Of a stretch of 64,000 bases of DNA, positions 10,404 to 19,025 are shown one piece after another. A program made the position numbers and the translations under genes. Source of the DNA: [Bacillus] selenitireducens MLS10 (GTDB lineage: Bacteria > Bacillota > Bacilli > Bacillales > Salisediminibacteriaceae); contig NC_014219.1 of the NCBI RefSeq assembly GCF_000093085.1, forward strand, positions 2,038,384 to 2,102,383, read 5' to 3'. How positions within the stretch are numbered: the first letter of the stretch is position 1; every line of letters starts with the position of its first letter. The notes beneath the pieces are model-generated. The model made no database searches. It was given only the letters and a program-made list of their open reading frames with translations, and had not been told where the DNA came from.

Positions 10404-11573
10404 ATGACTGAAGAACATATTACGAGGATCACCGCAAATCATAAAGAAATTATTCTGGTCGGAACGGCCCATGTATCCAAGCAAAGTGCGGATCAGGTGA
10501 AAGAAGTAATTGAAAACGAACAGCCGGACACGGTGTGTGTGGAGCTCGATGAGCAGCGGTTTCAATCGATTCAGAACGAAAATCAGTGGAAAGATATGGA
10601 CATTTTCAAAGTTATCAAAGAGAAAAAAGCTTCTCTTTTGATGATGAATCTGTTGATCTCCTCTTTTCAAAAACGGATGGCCAAGCAGTTTGGCATTAAG
10701 CCCGGTCAGGAAATGATTCAAGGCATTGCATCTGCAGAAGAACAGGGTGCTGAACTGGTTCTAGCCGACCGAAATATTCAAATTACATTCGCCCGTATTT
10801 GGAAGAATGTTGGATTTTGGGGCAAAGCCAAACTCATGACGGCGATTATGGGCAGCGTGATCAGTAATGAAGAAATTTCGGAAGAAGAACTTGAAAAGAT
10901 GAAATCTGAAGACATGTTAAATTCGGCGCTAACCGAATTCAGCCGTGCGTTTCCTAAGCTGAAAACGCCGTTGATTGATGAAAGAGATCAATATTTGGCT
11001 CAAATGATCAAAGAAGCCCCCGGGGAAAAAATTGTGGCGGTTCTTGGTGCGGCTCATGTTCCTGGCATTCTCGAGGAGATCAAGCATGATCATGATCTTG
11101 ATAAGCTGAACGAACGCCCGCCCAAATCACCGGTTCCAAAGATTATCGGATGGATGATTCCGGTGATGATCATCGGTATAATCATAGCGACGCTGCTGAT
11201 GAATCCGGCGGCCGGCGTTCAGCAGATCATCAGCTGGTTGTTATGGAACGGTTCATTTTCTGCCCTTGGTGCAGCCCTTGCATTTGGACACCCGGCCGCA
11301 GTCATAACGGCATTTATGATAGCCCCTCTCAGTTCACTGAGTCCTGCGCTGGCAGCAGGGTGGTTTGCGGGTATCGTACAAACGTATTTCAGACGTCCGC
11401 AAGTCAATGATTTTGAGCGTTTATCAGAAGATGTCTATTCGTTTAAAGGCTTTAAAGAAAACAAAGTAACCCGTATCCTGCTTGTTGTGATTTTCAGTAA
11501 TATCGGAAGCACGATCGGTACCGTTATCGGTGGCGCAGACGTCATCCGTGTGTTTATTCAAAATTTAACCTGA
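10404..11573 (+). CDS. TraB family membrane protein
   Basis: A 389-residue protein. The N-terminal 230 residues form a TraB/GumN-type (Tiki-like) domain with its hallmark GTAHVSKQSADQV near residue 20, VCVELDEQRF, and a late conserved GAAHVPGI. The C-terminal third has about four hydrophobic helices, the architecture of the prokaryotic TraB family. TraB of Enterococcus lowers sex-pheromone activity, and related Tiki proteins are metalloproteases; a protease role here is inference from the conserved His/Glu pattern. The gene is divergent from yneK, with a TATAGT -10 box near 10356. Confidence 0.85.
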   Translation: MTEEHITRITANHKEIILVGTAHVSKQSADQVKEVIENEQPDTVCVELDEQRFQSIQNENQWKDMDIFKVIKEKKASLLMMNLLISSFQKRMAKQFGIKPGQEMIQGIASAEEQGAELVLADRNIQITFARIWKNVGFWGKAKLMTAIMGSVISNEEISEEELEKMKSEDMLNSALTEFSRAFPKLKTPLIDERDQYLAQMIKEAPGEKIVAVLGAAHVPGILEEIKHDHDLDKLNERPPKSPVPKIIGWMIPVMIIGIIIATLLMNPAAGVQQIISWLLWNGSFSALGAALAFGHPAAVITAFMIAPLSSLSPALAAGWFAGIVQTYFRRPQVNDFERLSEDVYSFKGFKENKVTRILLVVIFSNIGSTIGTVIGGADVIRVFIQNLT

Positions 11574-11606
11574 TCGATCCGATCCGGTTTGAAAGGGGAT
11601 TTCGCT

Positions 11607-11918
11607 ATGGATTATCGTGAAGTATTGGCAAGAAGGGTTATGGGCTGGCGATTGCAGTCTGCAGGCAAGTGGTTTGACAGTCAGGAGAAGCGGATCATTC
11701 AGGGGTTTGATCCGTCAAAAAATCCTGAGCAGGCAGATATGCTGGTTCAGCAGCTTGAAACATTCGGTTTTCGTTACAGACAATCCGGTACGTATACGGT
11801 TTGTTTTGAAAATGAGTTTCATAAAATATGCGAATCGGGTTCGTCGAGAGAAGAAGCGATCACAAATGCAGCTTATGCATTGGCTGAAAATGAACCGGTT
11901 CCCTCGGAGTGGTTTTGA
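11607..11918 (+). CDS. small protein resembling the phage ABA-sandwich (BC1872) family
   Basis: A 103-residue protein with the opening ARRVMGWRL, a central FDPSKNPEQADMLVQQLE and the ending SSREEAITNAAYALAEN, the pattern of the BC1872/phage ABA-sandwich domain (short orphan proteins often seen in phage). No other phage gene is present nearby, so this is probably a chromosomal relic or domesticated copy. ATG 11607 follows AAAGGGG. Its stop codon overlaps the start of the next gene, so the two are probably translated together. Function unknown. Confidence 0.55.
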   Translation: MDYREVLARRVMGWRLQSAGKWFDSQEKRIIQGFDPSKNPEQADMLVQQLETFGFRYRQSGTYTVCFENEFHKICESGSSREEAITNAAYALAENEPVPSEWF

Positions 11919-12382
11919 TGAATCAAGGGTTTCACTCCTCGCTGATAACGTATTTGGACCATCTGCAGGATTGGTCGAAACAAGATGAGATAATTCTCAA
12001 AACCCCCGTAAGAGCAGGCCGTTGGTCGATGCGGGATATCATTGCACATATTTATTATTGGGACCGTTTTATTCTTGAAACGGTCCTTCCGGCGAACATA
12101 AACCAGACTGAGATTCGTCATTGGCCCCATTCCGAACTGTATAACAGGGCTGCGATCGCAGCTTTGGATGGAAGGCCGGTGACGTGGATTTGTAAACAGG
12201 GGATCCTTACACGGAGCGGGCTTCTGGATGAAATGGCGAAACGAAACGGATCAGACAGCCTTATCATTCATGGTCGTCCAGATATTTCAGATCTTCAGGA
12301 TGTTGCTGGTTTGTTCAGTAAACATGACGATCATCATATCAGGCAGATTCAGCATTATCTGCATGCGGGAATGAGCCGCTGA
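11918..12382 (+). CDS. DinB-like superfamily protein
   Basis: A 154-residue protein with the four-helix DinB/YfiT pattern: W-S-M-R-D-I-I-A-H with a metal-type His in the second helix, YYWDRF, and a terminal HDDHHIRQIQHYL that supplies two further histidines. These three His positions fit the DinB/YfiT metal triad. Members include bacillithiol-S-transferases and damage-inducible proteins of unknown substrate. ATG 11918 overlaps the preceding stop codon. Confidence 0.75.
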   Translation: MNQGFHSSLITYLDHLQDWSKQDEIILKTPVRAGRWSMRDIIAHIYYWDRFILETVLPANINQTEIRHWPHSELYNRAAIAALDGRPVTWICKQGILTRSGLLDEMAKRNGSDSLIIHGRPDISDLQDVAGLFSKHDDHHIRQIQHYLHAGMSR

Positions 12383-12389
12383 CAGACAG

Positions 12390-12424
12390 AAAACCGGCTT
12401 CCTTTCAAAAGGAACCGGTTTTTG
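12390..12424 (+). terminator. terminator after the DinB-like gene
   Basis: Stem AAACCGG-CTTCCTTT / AAAGGAA-CCGGTTT with a five-T tail. Confidence 0.85.
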
Positions 12425-12439
12425 GTTTTACTTTTGGAT

Positions 12440-12508
12440 TGTTTAACTCCGTTACAGGATTATCGTATAAGTGAAACTGAAGCTGTCGCCTTAAAGGCGT
12501 GGCGACAA
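12440..12508 (+). repeat. 69-bp dispersed intergenic repeat, copy 1
   Basis: This segment aligns without gaps to 18930-18998 at about 80% identity (both begin TGTTTAACT and end GGCGACAA). It contains the hairpin GTCGCC / GGCGAC. Both copies lie in the same orientation directly behind a terminator. It is the main content of the 306-base gap between the DinB-like gene and ddl (12383-12689); the rest (12509-12689) shows nothing else I can name. Confidence 0.65.
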
Positions 12509-12689
12509 GTGCCGTTTTCTTTAATGACAGTGATTGTTCAACGAATAGAAAGAATTCGGAATCTCAGATATCCTCATTACATTGTTTTTTACGAAAAAAC
12601 TGTCAGGGAAGGATTGCGGCAGAGACAACATTCCCGTAATATTTAAGTTGCAGGAAATCACTGATTGCAACTATTGGAGGTCAAGAACA

Positions 12690-13769
12690 ATGACAACGAA
12701 ATTAGGATTAGTATACGGAGGAAAATCTGCGGAACACCAGGTATCACTTCAGACAGCTAAAGCAGTAATCAATGCGCTCGATTTTGAGCAATATGAAGTG
12801 CATCCGATCTATATTACGGTTACCGGCAGGTGGATCAGAGGGCAAGAACTTACTTCCACCATTGAGGATGCTTCACTATTGAAATTTGAAGAGGGGAAAG
12901 AGATTTCTCCTACGTCTTTAAATCAATCTGTATTTCCATCATATGAAAGTGAAGAGCGCCCATTTGATATTATTTTCCCCTTATTACACGGACCTAATGG
13001 GGAAGACGGAACGATTCAGGGGCTTCTGGAAATGCTCGATATCCCGTATGTGGGTAATGGCGTACTTGCTTCATCTGCGGGTATGGATAAGGTAATGATG
13101 AAGAATATTTATGCGCATGCCGGAATCCGGCAGCCGGCTTATGTTTGGTATACCCGTCCAAATTATGAAAAAGATACAGAAGCTGCCTGTCAGCATGTGG
13201 AGGAAGTGTTGGGTTTTCCATGCTTTGTTAAACCTGCGAACCTCGGTTCGAGTGTGGGCATCAGTAAAGCGTCGAACCGGCAAGAACTGGTTCAGGCATT
13301 TCAAACGGCCTTTGATTACGACAGAAAGGTCATCGTGGAAGAAGGTATTGACGGCCGGGAAGTGGAAATTGCCGTACTCGGTAACGATGAGCCCGAGTGT
13401 TCAGTCGTTGGTGAAATTGTGCCGAAGGCCGATTTTTATGATTACAAAGCCAAGTATGAAGACAACAGTACAGGGTTGATTATTCCTGCAGAGATTACGG
13501 ATGAAGAATATGAGACAATCAAAGCTGTTGCGGTTCAGTCATTTAAGGCACTGGATTGCTCAGGCCTTGTCAGGGCGGATTTCTTTCTGACGAAAGACAG
13601 CACGATCCTGATGAACGAAGTAAACACGATGCCTGGTTTTACCCCGGTCAGTATGTTTCCATTACTTTGGAAGGAATCCGGGATCTCCTATCCCGCACTG
13701 ATTGAGAAGATGATCCGATTAGGAATGGAGCGTTACGACGAGAAGAAACGAATCAAGCATACGTTTTGA
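12690..13769 (+). CDS. ddl: D-alanine--D-alanine ligase
   Basis: Ddl joins two D-alanines using ATP, making the dipeptide for peptidoglycan precursors in the cytoplasm. The 359-residue protein has the N-terminal [14 protein letters not shown] motif, the ATP-grasp core with [16 protein letters not shown], and the C-terminal metal-binding RADFF...[14 protein letters not shown] 12690 follows GGAGG; the longer upstream frame has no signal. It is followed by murF, whose product attaches the D-Ala-D-Ala dipeptide, an arrangement conserved in Bacillus. Confidence 0.97.
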   Translation: MTTKLGLVYGGKSAEHQVSLQTAKAVINALDFEQYEVHPIYITVTGRWIRGQELTSTIEDASLLKFEEGKEISPTSLNQSVFPSYESEERPFDIIFPLLHGPNGEDGTIQGLLEMLDIPYVGNGVLASSAGMDKVMMKNIYAHAGIRQPAYVWYTRPNYEKDTEAACQHVEEVLGFPCFVKPANLGSSVGISKASNRQELVQAFQTAFDYDRKVIVEEGIDGREVEIAVLGNDEPECSVVGEIVPKADFYDYKAKYEDNSTGLIIPAEITDEEYETIKAVAVQSFKALDCSGLVRADFFLTKDSTILMNEVNTMPGFTPVSMFPLLWKESGISYPALIEKMIRLGMERYDEKKRIKHTF

Positions 13770-13795
13770 TCCGTTACAGAAGATTTGGATAAGGC

Positions 13796-13838
13796 TAAAC
13801 AGGGAGGCAGGACTATTACAGTCTGCCTCTGTTTGAGT
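13796..13838 (+). terminator. hairpin between ddl and murF
   Basis: Long stem AACAGGGAGGCAG / CTGCCTCTGTT with a 12-base loop. The T tail is short, so it may attenuate or process the message rather than stop it. Confidence 0.5.
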
Positions 13839-13860
13839 AACAGAACAGGAGATGAGCAGG

Positions 13861-15231
13861 ATGATAAGAGAATCAGTTTCAACCATGGCAAAATGGCTGA
13901 ATGATGCTGACATAATAAATATATCAGAGGATACATCCATTGCAGGTGTTTGTACAGATACAAGGAATATCCTACCAGGCAGCCTGTTTATACCGATTGT
14001 GGGTGAACGGTTTAACGGTCATGATTTTGTCAAACAGGCGATTGATCGAGGAGCAAAGGCAGCTTTGTGGTCAACAAAAGAGGCAGATGCACCAGAGGAT
14101 TTGCCTTTGATTTTTGTTGAGGATACGATTGAAGCTTTGCAGCAGTTAGCGAAGCACTACCTCCGGACAATTGGAGCCAAAGTAATAGCCGTTACCGGGA
14201 GCAATGGGAAGACAACAACAAAAGACATGATGGCAGCAGTATGTGAAACCTTATGGAAAGTCCAGAAAACACAGGGGAATTTTAATAATCATATTGGTAT
14301 GCCATTAACCATTCTTGCTCTGCAAAAGGATACAGAGGCAGTTATTTTGGAAATGGGCATGAGTGGTTTTGGAGAAATTGAATTGTTGTCTCAAATTGCC
14401 GAACCTGATGCAGCAATCATTACGAACATCGGAGAGTCACATTTACAGGACCTCGGCTCGCGAGAGAATATCGCAAAGGCCAAGATGGAGATTGCAAAGG
14501 GATTAAAAGACGGAGCTCCGCTTGTATTCCATGGCGATGAACCGTTATTAACACCTCTGACGGAACAGAGTCCACATCCTCTTTTAACATTTGGACATCG
14601 AGACACAAATCGGTATTTTCCTCAGGAGATCGTTCATGAACCAAACGGAACCCGCTTTAATGTTGGCGGAAATGAGATCGGTTCTTATTTCATAACGGTT
14701 CTTGGTGCGCATAACGTGTTAAACGCCATTGCTGTGATTGCCACAGCGAGATGGTTTGGTATTGAAGATCACAAAATTAATCTCGGATTTCAATCTGTGC
14801 AAATGACCGGGATGCGTCTTGAGCAACTGTCAGGCGCTGATGGCGTTACGATCATCAACGATGCATACAATGCAAGTCCGACATCTGTAAAGGCTGCATT
14901 GGAGCTGGTACAGGATATGAAGGGCCATCAGAATAAATATGTTGTACTTGGAGACATGCTCGAACTCGGTGAAGCTGAAGAAATGTTTCATTTCGACACA
15001 GGCGCGATGATCGATCCGGCTGCCATTACCGGTGTCTTCACATATGGGACACTCTCTGAACATATACAAAAAGGAGCACTCCGACGGTTCGAAGAGGAAC
15101 GTGCCATGCATTTTTCTGATAAGCCGGCACTCATTAGTCATTTGAAATCGGTTTTAAAAAGTGACGATCTCGTTTTAATAAAAGGTTCAAGAGGAATGAA
15201 GCTTGAGGAAGTGGCAGAGGCGTTATTATAG
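13861..15231 (+). CDS. murF: UDP-N-acetylmuramoyl-tripeptide--D-alanyl-D-alanine ligase
   Basis: MurF adds D-Ala-D-Ala to UDP-MurNAc-tripeptide, completing the cytoplasmic pentapeptide precursor. The 456-residue protein shows the Mur-ligase order: N-terminal substrate domain with GVCTDTRNILPGSLFIP, ATPase motif VTGSNGKTTTKDM, central NNHIGMPLTIL and EMGMSGFGEI, and the C-terminal ligase domain with NDAYNASPTS and GDMLELG. ATG 13861 (AGGAG about seven bases upstream) is preferred over the ATG at 13852, which touches the ribosome binding site. It probably shares a transcript with ddl. Confidence 0.97.
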   Translation: MIRESVSTMAKWLNDADIINISEDTSIAGVCTDTRNILPGSLFIPIVGERFNGHDFVKQAIDRGAKAALWSTKEADAPEDLPLIFVEDTIEALQQLAKHYLRTIGAKVIAVTGSNGKTTTKDMMAAVCETLWKVQKTQGNFNNHIGMPLTILALQKDTEAVILEMGMSGFGEIELLSQIAEPDAAIITNIGESHLQDLGSRENIAKAKMEIAKGLKDGAPLVFHGDEPLLTPLTEQSPHPLLTFGHRDTNRYFPQEIVHEPNGTRFNVGGNEIGSYFITVLGAHNVLNAIAVIATARWFGIEDHKINLGFQSVQMTGMRLEQLSGADGVTIINDAYNASPTSVKAALELVQDMKGHQNKYVVLGDMLELGEAEEMFHFDTGAMIDPAAITGVFTYGTLSEHIQKGALRRFEEERAMHFSDKPALISHLKSVLKSDDLVLIKGSRGMKLEEVAEALL

Positions 15232-15260
15232 ATAACGACTGCAGAACAGGAGGGATCTAT

Positions 15261-16022
15261 GTGAATATGAGCCTTGATCACGTTGTTCATTATGTCAACG
15301 ATGTACCCGGGGCCGTGGAGACCTTCAAACAGGAGGGGATTCATGCTGTAATGGGCGGTTCCCATAAACAATGGGGAACACATAATGGGCTTGCTTACTT
15401 CAATCTCAGCTACATCGAGTGGCTGGGAATCGAGGATGAATCGTCACTAAAACAGGCATACGGACAAAATCCGGTGTTTCAAGATGCAGGTGTTCTGCTT
15501 CCTGAATCACCTGTTCTTCATAAATTTGCAATCCGAACTTCCCATATCGAACAAGTCTGTCAGTCGCTTGAAGAAAAAGGGATTCGAACATCAGGCGTAC
15601 TGGCCAACAGCCGTCAGGATCGCAAAGGACGCTCGATCCGTTGGAAAATGCTGATTCTTGAAAACAGTCCTGAACAGATGCCCTATCCTTTCTTTATTGA
15701 ATGGGAAGAAAGTGACTGCGAACGTTTGAAGAAACTGAAAGAGTCCGGAGTGATTCCGGAGAGAGCGTCGCACGATATCAGAATCAGTGAGCTCGTTTTT
15801 CATACTTCCAGTCCAGCAGATGTGAAGGACGAGTGGGCATCACTTTTCGGTATTCAAGTTGAAGACGATGAAGTAAATACATTGAATATTGACGGAGTAA
15901 GACTTGTTTTTCGTAAAGGCATTCAAAATCGTCTGACATCGGTTATCCTCGAAGGCAAACTTTTGGATGATAAAAGGATTAAAATCGAAGGAAGTGAATA
16001 TAAGCTTGTTTCTTCATGTTGA
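15261..16022 (+). CDS. VOC/glyoxalase-like domain protein
   Basis: A 253-residue protein with a glyoxalase-like (vicinal oxygen chelate) organisation: an N-terminal LDHVVHYVNDVPGAVETFKQEG repeat, a central HKFAIRTSHIEQV, and a second module with HDIRISELVFHTSSPADVKDEWASLFG. It resembles the Glyoxalase_3-type proteins common in Bacillus, for which no reaction is established. It begins 30 bases after murF (GTG 15261 or ATG 15267; AGGAGGG upstream) and may be cotranscribed. Confidence 0.75.
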   Translation: MNMSLDHVVHYVNDVPGAVETFKQEGIHAVMGGSHKQWGTHNGLAYFNLSYIEWLGIEDESSLKQAYGQNPVFQDAGVLLPESPVLHKFAIRTSHIEQVCQSLEEKGIRTSGVLANSRQDRKGRSIRWKMLILENSPEQMPYPFFIEWEESDCERLKKLKESGVIPERASHDIRISELVFHTSSPADVKDEWASLFGIQVEDDEVNTLNIDGVRLVFRKGIQNRLTSVILEGKLLDDKRIKIEGSEYKLVSSC

Positions 16023-16031
16023 ACATGAAGG

Positions 16032-16066
16032 TGCCCGCCCTGTCTTTTATCAGACCTGGGCGGGCA
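16032..16066. terminator. terminator between convergent VOC and chemoreceptor genes
   Basis: Perfect 9-bp stem TGCCCGCCC / GGGCGGGCA in a 60-base convergent gap. Confidence 0.7.
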
Positions 16067-16083
16067 TTGGTTTATTCTTGCTT

Positions 16084-16959
16084 CTATTCTGTTCTCTGAA
16101 TTAAGCTGGTCATGGACTCTTCAACTTCCCGAATCATGGATTCAATTTCTGTCATTGATTCCGCCTGGTCTTCAATGAAATGGCCATTATGGTCGACCTG
16201 TTCTGCAATGTTACCGAAAACATCCTGTATTTCTCCGAGGTTGGCGTTCACCTTTTCAACAGACTCTTCGCTGCGCGCAGCAAGCTTTCGGATTTCCTGA
16301 GCCACAACGACAAATCCTTTTCCTGCTTCCCCGGCTCTGGCGGCTTCAATACCGGCATTTAAACCGAGAATCTGACTTTGGCTGCCGATTGTTTTGATCA
16401 TGCCGAGAACCTCTTCCATATTCTTTACTTTTTGAATGGAATCAGATGTTGTTGACCTTGTATTTCTTGACGAATTGGCCAGTTCCTGTGCCTTCTCTGT
16501 TAAATTAGCTATTTTTTCCATCATTTTATTGAGTTTATCATTGATGCCCTGTATGGTACTCGACATATCCGTAACGAGTTCACGATTCTCGAGCCAAAGT
16601 GTGATGGTACGGGAAATGAGACCCAACACCGGTCTGATCTCATCAGGATCTCCGGAAACACCAAGGTTGGCAATCCGTTCTCCTTTATAAATGACAGGCA
16701 GATTAATGCCTGCCTTTGGAGCATCTTTTCCGAACTGTTGCTGGTATTCTTCCGCCATTTCAACCGTTACGACACCTTCATCAATAGTACCGTCCATCAC
16801 TTCTTTTCCAACTTTATGAAAGTCCCCGATGCGGCTTTTGATATTTGCTGCAAATATGTATCCTTCTTCGTTTACAAAAATCAAATGGTAGCCTGTTTCT
16901 TCACTGACAATTTGGCAAATCTCCTGAGCAAATGCCGATGTAAGTAATGATTCTGACAC
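16084..16959 (-). CDS. soluble methyl-accepting chemotaxis-type protein with sugar-diacid recognition domain
   Basis: A 291-residue protein with no membrane segment. Residues about 5-130 resemble the sugar-diacid recognition domain of CdaR regulators ([39 protein letters not shown]), followed by a linker and the MCP signalling hairpin tip ([25 protein letters not shown]). The size and plan resemble B. subtilis YfmS, a soluble chemoreceptor. It should couple a cytoplasmic metabolite to CheA/CheW. GTG 16959 is preferred because GAGGGG lies just upstream, while the ATG at 16977 precedes that site. Ligand unknown. Confidence 0.85.
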   Translation of the reverse strand: MSESLLTSAFAQEICQIVSEETGYHLIFVNEEGYIFAANIKSRIGDFHKVGKEVMDGTIDEGVVTVEMAEEYQQQFGKDAPKAGINLPVIYKGERIANLGVSGDPDEIRPVLGLISRTITLWLENRELVTDMSSTIQGINDKLNKMMEKIANLTEKAQELANSSRNTRSTTSDSIQKVKNMEEVLGMIKTIGSQSQILGLNAGIEAARAGEAGKGFVVVAQEIRKLAARSEESVEKVNANLGEIQDVFGNIAEQVDHNGHFIEDQAESMTEIESMIREVEESMTSLIQRTE

Positions 16960-17170
16960 GTTTTCATCCCCTCTCATTTAATCAAACTGTCTCCCCATGG
17001 ATATTGTAACAGAAATAAAGCGGTTGCAAATGATTATTTAAAGTACCATGGAAAAGAGATTCCTGATCATTCATGTGGTAAAATATACAAAAGAGACATT
17101 TTAATTTTGTCAGACGATTTTTATTTTATGAGTGCGATGTACATCATTCAAAATCAAAGGAGAGATAGCG

Positions 17171-17569
17171 ATGGATTTGTTTAAACGAAGGATAGCTGCT
17201 CATTTGATTGATTCGGCTATTGCAACAACAATTGCGTGGGGCATGGCGCGAAAATGCGACAGAAACAGTGGTCGGCGTGAATCTTCTCCTGCAGCAGTCA
17301 TGTGGGGGCTCGAACTTTTACAGACAAAAATCGCAGGCCAGACGTTAGGTCAACGCATTATGAAAATCAAAACAGTTAATGAACAGGGAGAAACGCCCTC
17401 AGCTTATCAATTATCAAAACGGATGATTTACCGAGATACGGTCGGTCAAATGGTTTACCTCATCAAACGCCGTTCTTATCTTGAGCGCGGCGGGGCAGAA
17501 TTTCCGCACGATGTGTTTACCGGCACAAAAGTGATTCGAATGAACAATAAAAAAACACAGGCCGATTAA
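17171..17569 (+). CDS. RDD family protein
   Basis: A 132-residue protein with the RDD signature: an N-terminal RRIAAHLIDSAIATTI segment (the Arg and Asp that name the family), a second hydrophobic stretch, TLGQRIMKIKTV, and the closing HDVFTGTKVI. RDD proteins are small membrane proteins, some linked to Na+/H+ exchange in halophilic bacteria. Hydrophobicity is weak here, so membrane insertion is uncertain. ATG 17171 follows GGAGAG. Confidence 0.8.
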   Translation: MDLFKRRIAAHLIDSAIATTIAWGMARKCDRNSGRRESSPAAVMWGLELLQTKIAGQTLGQRIMKIKTVNEQGETPSAYQLSKRMIYRDTVGQMVYLIKRRSYLERGGAEFPHDVFTGTKVIRMNNKKTQAD

Positions 17570-17732
17570 GAAATTCATTTGATTATAGGTGTATGGCGGC
17601 GATTTCAATAAAGTGATTATTCCGACTATTTGGTTTTCTCTTGAACTTAACTACTGAAAAGGTAGTATAGACATGTAGGGAAAACATTTGTCCTCTTGTC
17701 GTGGACGATCTATGTCGGAAGGAGTGTCATGT

Positions 17733-18878
17733 ATGAAGTTAATTTTGAAACTGATCATTGGTATTGCAGGGGGGATTATCATTGGGCTCATTGGTTTTGA
17801 GCCGCTGACCAAATTATTGATAACGTTTGAAGTGATTTTTGGACAGTTTATCGGATTTATGATCCCATTGATTATCCTTTTTTTCATTGCATCAGGTGTA
17901 GCAAATCTCGGAGGAGCATCGGGACGGCTTGTCGGTTTAAATGTAGGAACGGCTTACCTGTCCACATTGCTTGCGGGGATTATGGCTTATTTTGTAGCGG
18001 TTGCCATTATGCCAATGATTGCCTCTGAACGAAGTGCACCAGAAGAGGATGCCGGACTTGAACCATTTCTCGAATTGGAAATTGAACCTCTGATGGGTGT
18101 CATTACGGCACTTGTACTGGCCTTTGTTTTTGGGATTGCCATGTCCAAATTGAAAACGGAAACCTTGATTTCTGTATTCGATCAGGGCAAAGCGGTTGTT
18201 GAACTTGTTATCAAAGGAATTATCATTCCACTTTTACCCTTTTTTATCGCGGGGATTTTTGCCGGTATTGCTGCAGAGGGGACCGTATTTGAAACCCTGC
18301 AGATATTCGGTCTTGTTCTCGTTACAGCGATTGTTCTTCATTGGGTGTGGATATCCATCCAGTACACGCTGGTTGGCCTTTATACCGGTCGAAATCCGCT
18401 TCAGTTGATCAAAACAATGCTGCCAGCTTACTTTACCGCTCTCGGTACGATGAGTTCTGCAGCGACGATTCCTGTCACATTGAAACAGGCGAAAGAAAAT
18501 AAAGTGCGTGAAGAGGTTGCGAATTTCAGTGTGCCCCTTGGCGCGACTATTCACCTTGCAGGAAGTGTTATCACAATCGTCGCTTGTGCGGTGGCGGTAA
18601 TGTCCATACTTGATGGATTTACTGTACCCGGATTCTTTGAAATGTTACCTGTCATTGCGATGCTCGGTGTTATTATGATTGCGGCACCTGGTGTTCCAGG
18701 TGGGGCTATTATGGCAGCAATTGGTGTTCTGACCTCCATGCTTGGCTTTACTGAAGTGGCATTCGGTCTGATGATTGCCTTATATATGGCTCAGGACAGT
18801 TTTGGAACTGCAGCTAACGTCACAGGTGATGGTGCAATTGCGCTTGCCATTGATAAATTCACCGATAAAGTAAAATAA
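17733..18878 (+). CDS. dicarboxylate/amino acid:cation symporter (DAACS family)
   Basis: A 381-residue secondary transporter of the GltP/SstT type with about eight membrane helices plus re-entrant loops. The hairpin HP1-like serine-rich segment is GTMSSAATIPVTLKQAKEN, helix 7 has PLGATIHLAGS (related to the NMDGT region), HP2-like APGVPGGAIMAA, and helix 8 DSFGTAANVTGDGAIAL. Substrate (glutamate, aspartate, serine or dicarboxylate) cannot be decided from sequence alone. ATG 17733 follows GGAG; a terminator closes the gene. Confidence 0.9.
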   Translation: MKLILKLIIGIAGGIIIGLIGFEPLTKLLITFEVIFGQFIGFMIPLIILFFIASGVANLGGASGRLVGLNVGTAYLSTLLAGIMAYFVAVAIMPMIASERSAPEEDAGLEPFLELEIEPLMGVITALVLAFVFGIAMSKLKTETLISVFDQGKAVVELVIKGIIIPLLPFFIAGIFAGIAAEGTVFETLQIFGLVLVTAIVLHWVWISIQYTLVGLYTGRNPLQLIKTMLPAYFTALGTMSSAATIPVTLKQAKENKVREEVANFSVPLGATIHLAGSVITIVACAVAVMSILDGFTVPGFFEMLPVIAMLGVIMIAAPGVPGGAIMAAIGVLTSMLGFTEVAFGLMIALYMAQDSFGTAANVTGDGAIALAIDKFTDKVK

Positions 18879-18881
18879 ACG

Positions 18882-18917
18882 AAGACGCCGTCCGGAAAAT
18901 GGGGCGGCGTCTTTTTC
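18882..18917 (+). terminator. terminator after the symporter gene
   Basis: Stem AAGACGCCGTCC / GGGGCGGCGTCTT with a T tail. Confidence 0.85.
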
Positions 18918-18929
18918 ATACCATAAAAA

Positions 18930-18998
18930 TGTTTAACTTCGTTAAAGGATTATTGTCTAAGTGCAACTAAGGCTTTCACCATTAAAGTTTGGCGACAA
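18930..18998 (+). repeat. 69-bp dispersed intergenic repeat, copy 2
   Basis: Partner of 12440-12508, about 80% identical without gaps, again just downstream of a terminator. The internal GTCGCC arm of the hairpin is changed here (TTCACC), so this copy appears more decayed. Confidence 0.65.
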
Positions 18999-19025
18999 AC
19001 CAATTTTACCAGATAAATGGTTGTA

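Noticed and set aside
9816-10721. Long leftward frame of 301 codons
   Set aside because: Only the last 144 codons match a known family (YneK) and have a ribosome binding site; the upstream part overlaps the TraB gene and reads as noise.
12509-12689. Possible leader RNA or T-box before ddl
   Set aside because: No T-box or other known riboswitch motif and no clear terminator could be found.
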